The position numbers and the translations under genes are program-made. A stretch of 64,000 nt of DNA from Fomitopsis serialis (Eukaryota; Basidiomycota; Agaricomycetes; Polyporales; Fomitopsidaceae): contig NW_025955039.1 of NCBI RefSeq assembly GCF_022376445.1, positions 1-64,000 on the forward strand. Direction: 5' to 3'. Shown here piece by piece: positions 34,690-45,708 of this stretch. Positions within the stretch are counted from its first letter, which is position 1, and every line of letters begins with the position of its first letter. Under the pieces are notes generated by a model, which saw only the letters and a program-made list of their open reading frames with translations, was not told where the DNA came from and searched no databases.

Positions 34690-37138
34690 TTACACTCGTC
34701 GTACATTGTACAGGCCGACTTTCATGGGCAACGAGGGGTTGCTGCTTTCCTTTCCGGCTGTTGGGTACATTATGCCCGCCATGTTCCATACAATGGGTTT
34801 GTCGCTTAATTCGAATGTGAATGTTGACACAAGGACAGATAGAACGGTCTCTGCGATCATGGTCAGATCATCGATTCTACGCAAACCGTGCTGACACCTA
34901 CTCATCTCCATTTCGGCGAATTTGAACCCGCTTGCGTAACGACGTCTCAGAGTGAGCACAAAGTCAGGAAGTCGTACTCGGTATACTTACATGCAAGCCC
35001 TCTTCCCGCCGGCGAATGTCATCCTATCCACACACAGAGAGTCAGCAAAACAACTTGAATACGCCGAATATCTTGATAGACCCGTACAAGTGAGAGTAGA
35101 CGCCAGGGACGCGAGCATCCGCCACCTTAGTCGAGATTTCGGAGAGCCAACGCTCGGGCTTCCACTCGAGGGAGTCTTCGCCCCACAAGCTCTGGCTAAT
35201 ATTACATCCGAGAAACTCGAGAAGGATCTCCGAGCCTTTGGCTATAGGGATTTCACTTATTTGGCGACCATCTGTCAAGGTGATCGGTTTGAATAGAGGA
35301 AGGACGGTGTCCTTCGTCGCCCTAAACGAGGTCATCTGTGGAGGTGTTCAATGATGAACTGATAGACATACACTCTAAATATGAAAGTAGCAGGGGGGTG
35401 ACTGACAGCAATACTGGACGTCAGTAGTTCGAACAAGGAGCTGATCTCATGGCACAGTACTCACAGCCTTAGCGTCTCCCGACAGACGCTGTCCAAGATT
35501 GGGAGCTTGTTCAGCTCTTCATATGATAGTCCATCGGCAGCATTGGCCTCAAGAAGCTCATGTCTCAGCTTCTGCTGCACATGGGGATGCTGGGCTAAGA
35601 GATGTAGGATGCGCGAGAGCGCGTTCGATGTTGTATCCATCGCCGAAAAGAGGAGCGTGCTGAAGCAGAATTTGTTGTCAATATGCATGCCGCCCGCATA
35701 GAAGAAGCCGGCAAACTTACGAAATCTGTCCGACAATCTCCTCTTCCGAAAGCTGATCCTTGACATCCGCTGCGGTGTTAGCGCGTACTTGATTGTTCGT
35801 CAAGAACTCAGATCGACGAGTAGTACTAAAGTTCGGGAAGCTCACTGAGGCAGCTCAATAACTCAGGCTCCTTGCGTTCGTCTATCTGCTTCACAACTTC
35901 TGGGTCCCCACCAACAACTCTGAGCTTCGTCTCCTGGTATATTGCATTCGCTCTCTCGTGCATCGTTTTGACAACCGTGGTCAGTTGATTGACGGGAGAT
36001 GCAGTCGGAAATGATTCCACTACTGCCCTGCACAACCATCCGGGAACCAACCTCTTGGAAAGAGGTAGTAGCAGTTTGATGAAAATGGATAGGCGAAACG
36101 CGAGCGGACTGTGAGTAGTGTGATATGCAGTCGGATTATGGTTCGCAGCGAGTATGCATTTGGAGTCATCAGCATTCGCGGAGTGACTAAGACAATGAAA
36201 CGTACGCGAGTGCTTTCAATGCTGCTCCATATGGATCTATCCTATCCTCCACCAATGGATCGAGCGTGCACCCTAGACCGCCTTGACCAATGAGCTCCAG
36301 GGCCGTTCGATTCATCCAGCTCAGAACATCGAGCTCTCGTGGCCCGTCCTGTACGCGATATCGGATTGCGTCCCGTAACTTCTCAGGAAAAGTTAGGACA
36401 TAGTCTATGATACCAACGGTGGACGTCATTTCACCTTATGAGCGATAGAGCAGAACAGCGGTAGCATGCGGCGAATGTGATTCATAGAGAAGACGGGATT
36501 CAGTATCTTGCGCTGCTTTGCGTGCTGTTGACCTGTAATGTCTGAGTGACCTCTTCGAAACAACCAACGAATATCTCATACCTAGTGTTGATGTAAGCCC
36601 AGGTCCAAAGTACAGAGTATTGGCTCTACATTGAATTAAACACACGAATACACCGTGACCAACGACATCGCTTATAAGAGGCGACGTACAATATGAAATC
36701 CTCTGTCTCTTGATACATATGCTCTTCCTCAATCAAGATGTGGTGCAGAGCTTTGGGGTCTGCGACACACAGTATAGGTTGCTGTGAGACAAGATGTGAA
36801 TGTTGATCAACATCGAAAACATCGGTAAGAAATAAATGGATTCACCCCGAGAAAGCCGTTGATCTTGGTGATAGGTCCATAGCTCGCCAAATGTCGCTGA
36901 AAGTCCTCTCCGTCACGAGCAAAGAATTGACTGAGATGGCCTGCAAACACGCGTGAACTGAACGGCATGACAGTCATGAAGGGGCCTAGGATTGCATACC
37001 AGTCCAGAAAGATTTCACCGGTGGCCCTGGGATCTTATGCAGAGTTGAGCCCGCAACGCGCATCCATAGATAAGTGACAAATGGCCACAGCGCGAGAGCT
37101 GCCAAGAGACAGGCTAGGGCCAGTGAAGTAAGTGCCAT
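34690..37138 (-). CDS. Cytochrome P450 monooxygenase, intact
   Basis: A microsomal P450 with about 13 short exons. The ATG at 37,138 gives a membrane anchor (LALACLLAALALWPFVTYL) and a KIPGPPVKSFWTG hinge. GQQHAKQRKILNPVFS (C-helix) follows. The I-helix reads FSAMDTTSNALSR, with Ala replacing Gly before the acid-alcohol pair region. ExxR is ETLR, PERF is KPERW, and the heme loop is FAGGKRACIGF with the Cys ligand. Each junction keeps frame; donors are mostly GTAAGT, GTATG or GTGAGT and introns 48-95 bp. The last exon ends ...YNVRRV, stop at 34,690. The acceptor before the heme-loop second half (CAAG at about 34,925) is non-preferred but frame-consistent. Substrate unknown. Confidence 0.9.
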
Positions 37139-37259
37139 GATTATGCGCAGAATTCACGGTTATGCGGTGCCAAGGGAAGCAGTCGCCCCACTGTATATGT
37201 ATCCGCAAAAATTGACTTCGAGATGGAGTGATAGAACGGTTACAAAGTCTGACTGGCTA

Positions 37260-38720
37260 GCTGGTCACTGAGTCCGGGTTCTGGAATGCCTGCAGATTGC
37301 CTGATTCTGCACACTGAAGACAGAGACAGGAGCACAGAAAAGTTAAAGAACACTCACATAATTGACGAAGGGAAGCCAGTGTCCATAACTCGCATTCAGC
37401 TATCTTGCGCTCTCTGAGTCGCGGCCGTTCGTATCAGCCTTCGCTCGTACTGAGGACCTCGTGTCTTATCAGGTGGCACACAATCGCCGCAGATAATCAG
37501 TCGGAGGAAGCGGGGTCTCGATACCCGTGGCCCTTTCAAAGGGATTCTGCGTGCCAGGACGGGTGATTGAATAGTGCCTAGTGGGTGTACTAAGGTTCAG
37601 AACATCAGTGACCATACCACAGGGTCCGATCGATGCACACGCACCCTTACACGACCGTCCTCCGCTCGTCAAAGAGGTCATATCTTGTGGTCTGCCTACG
37701 GGAGACTACGCATGCACGCACGCACATTACAATGGTCGAATTTGTACTCTGTGAGACCAGACGGAAAGTCAGACGCTGAGGGATCCTGCCACATAGGGCA
37801 CCAAGAGCCTATTGTTCAGTACCAAAGCAATGCATTGAACCAGTCAACACGTCTAGTGGTCTACTTTGCAATGCATGAAGAGAACGTGAAGTCTTGTGGG
37901 TCGATGTTCGGGAGCGGCCCAACAAACCACTTCCTTACCGACACTATCCAAGAGGCGCCAGCAAATACGAAGACTGTCATTACAAATCGCGACTGTGTAG
38001 TCTGTCGCATCGGAGGATCATGGTCAGTTATGCAGTCAATGGGCTACAAACGTCGAACGCACTCATAGCTTGCTCATTGCCGGTTCTTGACGTGGGAAAC
38101 CAGAGCAGGGCGACTCGTGATGAACACCACCCAGGCGATCGCAACGAGTCCTACAGGCATGTAAAACGTACCGAGCGAGAAAGGACCCGGGGATCGAGGC
38201 CCTGGCGAATGATATGCAAGTTGTCAATACCTCAGCGCTTGAAGACCCAGCGAGCGAAATTAGCGCGGTCGATGAGAACCCGAGCAGACGGCGATTGGCA
38301 GCTAGAACCATAACTAACCAGACAGCGTTCACGGGTGTTTGCGCGTGCCGGGCAATTCACTTCCACAACCGCGATCCAGGAAGCGCATTGTCTCTTGCGA
38401 AGGCAAAGTTCACGCATGATGTGTCCACTTCCTGGGCGGCGCCACAGAGAAACTGGAGGGAACATCTGGATATGGTTTGAACGTGCTAGCGTTGAAGCTT
38501 GAACGTTGAAGTTGGGCATCGCGATACCTGGACAACATAAGTCATACACCAGATGACAAGCATCCATTGCTTCCCGATAATATCCAGGTTCAACTGACCC
38601 ATGAGCATCGATAGTCGGTTCCGTCGCCAGCAGGTCCGGGACAGATACGATGGCGTACGAAGCTGCAATGCAAAGGATCCATCCGAGCGATGGTGCCATG
38701 CCACACTTGCAATAAATACG
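37260..38720. repeat. Permease-pseudogene segment duplicated in inverted form
   Basis: Aligns reverse-complemented with about 59,091-60,480. Shared landmarks are GGTCTGCCTACGGGAGACTA, TCTCACAGAGTACA-type sequence, the permease remnant, and CGGACCTGCTGGCGACGGAA (minus-strand sense). Divergence and several deletions differ between the copies. Confidence 0.7.
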
Positions 38721-39134
38721 AGTATAGTAACCGGAGCTGACTTCGCCGCTCCAGATACCTCTTCCAAGACATGCGCAGCAGAGTCATCTAGTAAAAACGT
38801 CACGTATGAGACGGGTTCCCCCAACGTTCCTACGGACTCACAGCCAGTGAATGTCCACACCGACACAGTCAACGCAAGCATGAACGCCCAGGCATCTACA
38901 TAGACAAACGATTACAAGGTATGACACGGTGAAAGAACGAAAGACTCACTGTTCGTCCATCCTGTATGATTTTCGAACGAAGTGAAAGCTTCCTTTGTCG
39001 AGACTCTGCTGTCCTCGGCTGCTATCGGCAACGCAAGAATAGTTGCTGCTGTCGTTATTAGTACTGTGGAGGGGACAGAGGGGCCTGCCTCCTCCAATAA
39101 GTACATAGACAACTAAGCTTACATAACGTCTCAC
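37930..39134 (-). pseudogene. Amino-acid permease (APC family) remnant
   Basis: Successive minus-strand blocks match an amino acid/GABA-type APC transporter: STVLITTAATILALP and FENHTGWTN (about 38,960-39,080), AFMLALTVSVWTFTG, SAAHVLEEVSGAAKSAPV, GWILCIAASYAIVSVPDLL, QTPVNAVWLVMVLAA (split by frame), LGFSSTALISLAG, and FYMPVGLVAIAWVVF near 38,140. Frames change repeatedly. About 75 bp between ...SFARAS and PGSF present in the other copy are missing here. The N-terminal transmembrane half is absent. It is non-functional. Confidence 0.7.
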
Positions 39135-39268
39135 TCGATGGAGGAGGCCGGACAGATCGCAGAAGGTGTTGCCAGGTATGGCTAGCGTGGCACAAGCCGC
39201 AAGCGCTCAAGTCATACTGCTACTGGCAGTGGCAGTCACTTGTCCCAATCGCCGCACGATTCCACAAC

Positions 39269-41893
39269 ATGATGTCAATGGCATTGGCAACCCACAGCGC
39301 GAAGCAATGTCTTCGGCAATCCGCAGAGCAAGCATCGGACACCGAGGATGCAAGTGGCAGTACAGGCATGAAGATTCGCAGGGACAGCTTGAATGCGAAC
39401 GACTCGCCGGCGGACATGTCGAACAGTAGATTGGAGAAGGTCATCGGTCTTTTCGACGCAAAAAATGCGCGCCTCGCGCATAGTATGCTTCTTGCGCTCC
39501 CTCTGGACGTGATTTTTGAGGTATGTACACTCCCAAGATGACGATGATGATAACTTCTTACGGCGCACTGGCATGTCTCAATTCCACTCCTGTAGATAAT
39601 CTCATTCCTGAAACCATTAGACTTGGCGAACCTTGCGCAGACGAACAAAGCGTTTCGGGCAATGCTCTCCTCTCTCGCTTCTAACCTATGGACGGCAGCG
39701 AGGAAGCTCGCCGGGAACGCGCCTGAGTGCCCGCCACGCGTGTCAGAGATCTCCTGGGCAAGGTTCATCTACGGCTCAACCAAATGCCAGGTAGGGCGTT
39801 AACGACGGGACACCCTTGACGCGCGCACTCAGACGACCTGTTTCTACAGAAGTGTCGTGCGGCCAGTGTCCGCAACTTGGACTTCGCCCTCCTGCGGTAT
39901 ATATGCCAGAAATGCAAACATGAGGTGTACGTAAACATTAGCCAACGCCATGATCAACTCACAGCGACCTTGGGGTAGACTCGTCCACGATCGCCTCCCT
40001 TCAAACCGCTTCCCAGACGCTAATCCCGCGATTTTGGAATTAATCCCTCATACGCACAGTTGAGTGTCCTTCAATAGTCATGGGCTGAGTTCAGTGCTGA
40101 TTTATCGCTCAGCCTCGGATGTAAATTCAAGGGACAAATGCTATTGGGACGCCGATATCGTCGCGATGATGAAAAGATACGACGAACTTCAAAATGCTAT
40201 CGACGTCAGTTCACAGAAAGCCGTTGCGATGGAGGCGCTGGAGCAGTTCAAGAACGAGCGCATCGAGTATGTGCACGCCGTCGTCGAGGTACGTTGTTCA
40301 GCCGTCCGTGCGATTTCCTGCCACTCAATCTAACACCCCATGCGACCAGCACGCGGAGAAGTGCACTCGGTGGTTGAGCGACTTCGAAACCTATGTTGAC
40401 AACGCGCGGCAGGAGCGCGTAGAGCAGTACTACACTCGGTAGGCACGCCGTCCCTGTCGTGCTATATGCATTAGCAACTGATCTCACACAGGATTGTATG
40501 GCGTTTCCGGGAGCTAGGATATGAGGATCAAGACATTCATGTCATGCGATCTAGGCCAGAGTCTATGCGTGATCGCGATGTGACTGAACGAGGTCAGTTC
40601 TCGCCTCATGTACCCGTGCTGGCTAATCCTCCTCATCTTTCATTTAGTCTGGAAGCGCACCAGGCCTGTGCTCCAACCATACATCGATATCGCACGGTGC
40701 AAGCGACTCGACAAGAGCGAAGCAACAATCATCGAGTCTCGGAAGGCCCTGGTCAATCGCGTGTATGACAAGTACAAACGAACTCTTCGGCCAATGGAAT
40801 CCGTTTATGGGCCACCCTACGAGCTCATTCACGCCATCCCAGCGTTCCGCTCGCTGATCTATACAAGTCTTGATGTCCCGCTCCAGGAGGCGGCGTGCGA
40901 TGAGACTGCGCAGCGGCTGCCTGAGTACATCGCTGCCTTCAAGGACAGGCTCAAGCGCCGCCTAACACGATGCATGCTTGGCGCGGGCGCATCCACAACG
41001 CCGAGGCCCACAGACTCAGAGGGTCGTTTGGGGTTAGCCATCTCGGTATTCGTCTTGAAAACGATGAACAAGTGGCACAACCACGTGTGCTTCGGCCTGA
41101 AAGACGTCGCCGTGCATCTGGCTACCTATCCGCATGTAAGCCCGTACCCATATGACACGGCGTTCTGGGTTGCGATGTCCGAATCCGAGGGAATGGAGTC
41201 TGGCGACACCATCCTGTATCATTCCAGGCCCGGGTCCACAGTGGTCGAGTGCTTGTTATCGAAAGTCGGCCTTGACCCCAACATCGCGCGGCCGGAAGAC
41301 TTGGATCGACTTGACAGGCGCTTCCTCTGTGAACGCTGTTCATACTCAAATTGGTCCCCGCGGATGCCTCTGGATTTAGCATACACCTGGCGAAACGCTG
41401 TAAGTCTGAGCATTGTCACCAGCGTTCGTCGGACGTGCTGATACACTTTCTTTGACCTGTACGTTCAATTCAGGCCACGCATGGTATACGGATACACACA
41501 CAAGGCAATGAGAGACCAGCTTGGAGAGTATTGGACGGGGAAGAGCACATTGTTGTACGCCGTGCAGAACAATTCAATGGTCAAAACCGGGATCAGTTAT
41601 GGAGTTGCAACCATTGTCCCGTTCACAGAGGCTATCCGAGGTCTCGCCAAGCTATCCTGAGGCATGCGCGATCGGAGTGAGTCTGTCCAGCCTTCCGCCT
41701 CCCCGGATATATCATGTTACCTTCCGCTCATGGCTTGTGTAGCCACCACATTGCTGAGCCCCAAGAAGACATCGACTTCTTCGATACATATCCGGAAGCC
41801 CGTTACGGCGGCTCAACCGTATCGTTGTCGCAATCTTTCGCAGACGCTGCCAATGCCATGCCCGTCTGTATACTACCTGCCCTTGCTGGTTGA
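39269..41893 (+). CDS. F-box family protein, intact copy
   Basis: An apparently complete member of a basidiomycete F-box family, roughly 700 aa in about ten exons. F-box proteins usually recruit substrates to SCF ubiquitin ligases; that role is inferred from the domain only. Exon 1 (39269-39520) ends in the F-box start LALPLDVIFE, continued by IISFLKPLDLANLAQTNKAF and APECPPRVSEISWARFIYG. A Cys cluster (LRYICQKCKHE), KCYWDADIVAMMKRYDE, EQFKNERIEYVHAVVE, then the large conserved exon (about 40,650-41,400: AIPAFRSLIYTSLDV, GYE/RFLCERCSY), CNHCPVHRGYPRSR, and the last exon EPQEDIDFFDTYPEARYGG to TGA at 41,891-41,893. Every junction I checked keeps frame. It is the only copy on the plus strand. 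Confidence 0.8.
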
Positions 41894-42759
41894 GAGCACA
41901 GGTCATGGGTCTGGTCTTCGCATACTGTACTATCCCACGGCGTCCTTCCCTCGCGTTGCAATTCAACTTACCAAGTCTGAACGGGCGCCGAAAGGTGTGA
42001 CCCTCGATGTCAACGTTAACTCAGGTAAGTTACAGGTCCCCCGTACAGTCGAGGCGACGTCGGCATTGTGACGCTCACAGTGACGTATCCCGGTGCCTTA
42101 GCCCAGGCCCATCCCTCTGTCAGCTCATTGCAAGGTTTGCTTCGCCTCAATTCAACGGTCGGCGTTAGGTGATAGGCACGGCGCACCGTCAAAGTGTCTG
42201 TCGATCGCACTGTGTCAGCCCTCTCAGCCTGAGACGCGAGCGTGGCATGTTCCTGGATTATGTGCCTCCGGATCCCTGAGAACGATCGACACATCAAGAG
42301 AAGTGCATCCGTAGTATGTGCATAAACCCCGAGTCTCCCGAGTCCGCGGTGCATCCCCCACCGCGCGAACCTCCCCAAGCGACGAATGAACGGCTCGTAT
42401 TCTAGCTACGCGATCAGAACATTATAAGTAGAAAGCGAAAACCCAAGTCCGAAAGCGGCGTCCGTGAGCAGTCCATGCTTAACAGTAAAGTGATAGCGAT
42501 GTGCGTGCGTGTGTCTAATGCGCGGTCATGATGCAAGAGCGTATGTATGCGACCGAGTCTCGAGGCTCGCGGTGTGCGTGGGACGTGCTACAGCGAAATC
42601 GTGCAAAACAGCGACAACAACCCAGCAGCGACCCACCACTTCTCCTTCTCGTCTCTAGTCTCCCGTAGGCAGACTCTACACGCGACCTCCATGAGTGGTC
42701 GCTCCTTCCCTCCACCCCTTCACACCACCCGGGCCCGCCCAGACATCCGACGACGGGAC
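41894..42759. other. Convergent intergenic region
   Basis: About 870 bp between the F-box and GH16 stop codons. No additional gene supported; the long antisense frame at 42,515-43,303 is a GC-rich shadow of the GH16 exons. Confidence 0.5.
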
Positions 42760-44059
42760 TCAGAGCACGAGCAGAGTACTGAGAGCGACGCCGAGCGCCG
42801 CGAGCACGACGGTCCCCGCGAGGACGGCGACGCGCGGGCGCGCGGCGCTGATGACGGTGTCCTCGCCGGCGACGCCGTACACGCGGACGTACTTCACCTC
42901 GAAGTACGCGTTGTCGTACGTGGACGGCGGGCCCGTCACGAAGTCGTCGTAGCACACGCCCGAGCACGTCTCCGCGAAACCTGCTGGTTGCCTGCGAAGT
43001 CTGCGCGCTCACATCAGCGTCCGCGAGGTGCACAAGGAAGAGAGGGGAGGGGAAGGGGGAAGGGGGTCGTACCTCCGCAGAGCGTGATGTCGAAGATGAG
43101 CGACTGCGGCTGGAAGAATGGCTGACCGCGCAGGTCTGCGAGGTGTAGTTCGCGTGGGGTGCCGAGGTCCGAGAGGGAGATGGTGGACGCGTTGCTCTGC
43201 AGCGCGCTCGGCACCGACGAGCGGTTGAAGAACCATATCCTGCGCATACACCGGTCAGCACGCCGCCTCGCTCTGACCCGTCCGCCGACGGTACACTACT
43301 CACGAACGCCCTCGTTCGCGAACTCGGTGACGAACACGCCGCCGCCGTCCGCCGCGAACGCCGCGCCGTACGAGCTCGGCGTCGGCGTCGTGACGACGCA
43401 GCCCTCGTTGTTGTTCGCGGCCGTGGAGCAGTCCGTCGAGTTGATGAGCTTGCTCGTCTGGAGCGCGTTCGAGGAATGGGTGCACCCGTCGGCCGTGTGC
43501 AGCGCCATCTGGTTCATCGTCACCTGGTTCACGCCCTCGAACGTGTCGATCTGCGCGCACCTGGGTCAGCTCCCCACGAGAACACGACGGGGACGACGCA
43601 CCTCGCCGCCGCTCGGCCAGTCCTGCGCGGACGACCAGAACGCGGGCCAGACAGAGCAGCCGAAGGGGACGTGGAGCATGTCCGTGACCCAGAGGCTGCC
43701 GACGGTGAAGTGGTCCTGGGTCTCGATGCGCACGGAGTTGCGGTTCTGGCCGACGGAGACGGAGGACGTGTTGTCGACCTTCATGATCGCGTTCCCGGCG
43801 TCGTTGACGTACGCGAGCTGGTCCTTGCCGGCGTTAGTGGAGGACACGAAGAAGACGTTCCCGTTCGTCAGGTCGTCCGCTGCGCGTGCGTGAGCGCGGG
43901 CGCGATGGCAGAGGAATAAGCGGGCGCACCGTGGTTGTAGAAATTCCAGTCGTCGAAGAAGGAGTCGCCGGCGTACTCCTTCACCTGGGTGTACTGCGCG
44001 TGGATGAGCGCTGGGAGCAGTGCGGCTGCCGCGCCGTATGCGAGGGCGGTTCGGACCAT
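42760..44059 (-). CDS. GH16 endo-beta-glucanase-like enzyme, GPI-type
   Basis: A secreted glycoside hydrolase family 16 enzyme, expected to act on beta-1,3(4)-glucans of the cell wall. Exons 44059-43930, 43879-43602, 43550-43300, 43239-43073 and 42980-42760 total 1047 nt, 348 aa. The signal peptide is MVRTALAYGAAAALLPALIHAQ. The fold signatures SFFDDWNFYNH and VRIETQDHFTVGSLWV lead to the catalytic GGEIDTFEGVN (E-I-D-T-F-E, nucleophile and acid/base). The C-terminus (RVAVLAGTVVLAALGVALS) is a GPI-attachment-type hydrophobic tail. The fifth exon is odd. Its natural-looking acceptor at 43,000 would encode the conserved GDFAG but shifts frame by one base, whereas the acceptor at 42,981 keeps frame and drops it. 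Confidence 0.88.
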
Positions 44060-45708
44060 GCTTGCTGGGATCTGAACGAGCGACGGGGACGAGGGCGGGT
44101 GGGCGGCGAGGACAGAAAGTGAAAGCAGTGTATACTATAAAAGCGACCGGCGGCTTTGCGGGGCCTTGAATGGAATGACCAACTTCTGTCTTCCCGCGAC
44201 TTGAGACAGGGAACACCGAGCTAACACCGGCAGACAGAGGCACGCTCTGGGCGCGGCGAAGTGACAGGCCGGGGAGGAGCAGCTGTCGGGGTGGCTCGGA
44301 AGGGGAGAACGAGAGGAAGGGAGGTGAAAGTGGGCGATGACAGGGCGATGACCAGCGCCCGACGAGTACCCGACGAGTAATATTCGCGTTACTGCGGGAC
44401 GCGTGAGAGGTGGAGCATCATCACCGCTGCTCGGCCCGACACGCGCGCGACGACCGCGTCGCCACCGACGCGTCTCCGGCAATCTACCACCCGATCCGAT
44501 CGTGGCTAGCTCCTCCTGGTGGACAAGCAATCCGGGACGCTGCCCATGCGGATTCCACACACAGTAAGTTGCACGCATTTCGGGGCGAAACCTTGCATGT
44601 TTATACGAACTACATATTAATTACTGCAATGCCGACGTACCATCGCATCGGCCGGCTTCCTGCCTCTGGTACTAGTACTATACATACGCTTCCGTACCGG
44701 GATGCAACTCTATCTGCGACGAGCCAGCATGCGGTCTTTCATCTCGTGAATAAGTTCAGCGATATCACCTTGATACATCTCTGGCATGGTCACAGAAGGT
44801 CGGATCGACGGAGAAGGCACAGGTCCCGAAGCTTAGCAGTAAGCTCATGCGAAGCAGGATCGGAACCAAGGCACCAGGACATCCCATCCGATGGCAGTTT
44901 GCCTCCGACAACCTACATCTCAGGGCCTAGCTGGACTTCTGCTCGAGAACGTGAACAGTATGCCAAGACCGCCGTATCACCGCCGTTGACTCGGAATGGG
45001 TCGCCCACCAAGTACGTACAGTTCTACGACACCTTCAATGCAGACTTCAATGACAAGATGTCGTTTCACCTTCATCGAGATGGGTCTGCCACACATTAAG
45101 GGCTGCGCAGACGATCAACATCTCGGGCGTTATGCTCTGCCTACGAGCCCTGACGATGTGAGTATGGGTGTCACTTCTGGAAGAGTCAACCACTGGCACC
45201 ATCAAACGCAACCCTTCCGCACACACTCCCCGCTTGCCGATCGGATGCCAGAGCCGTCACAAATGGCCGAGCCGCAAGACTGTCGCAAGGGGAATAATCA
45301 AATTGGGGACGATCGTGAGTCGCAACCGGGGCCAATTTCCGGGTCGGAGAACTACTTCACCTAGGCCAACACGGCGAAGACGACTCGGGGTTACCCCGAC
45401 AGGTCGTCGCGCACGTTGGTCAAAATTGTAGAATAAGATCAAGACGTCCATATTGACACATTGACAGCTGGAATACATCAGCTAATTAGTACACACACTC
45501 AACATACGAATGTCTCTCCGTGCCCGGACGCAGGAAGTGCCTTGGTCGCGATTATAATAAGTCTTCGTCATATTCGCTCGCCGGGCACCTCCTTCAGGAT
45601 TCTCCCCGTCATCTCCGTGCCACGGCTGGGAGTCAGCATCAGCCATGTCCCCTCCGTCCCCCGGAGCCCCTCGTACAACGCCATCGCGCACGGCCTCGGG
45701 ATCCAGAC
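44060..45708. other. 1.65 kb intergenic region
   Basis: The first ~150 bp form the GH16 promoter, with an AT-rich TATACTATAAAAG patch at 44,131-44,144. The remainder holds only unsupported frames; one (44,410-45,099, plus) starts without a good ATG and matches no family I know. Confidence 0.5.
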
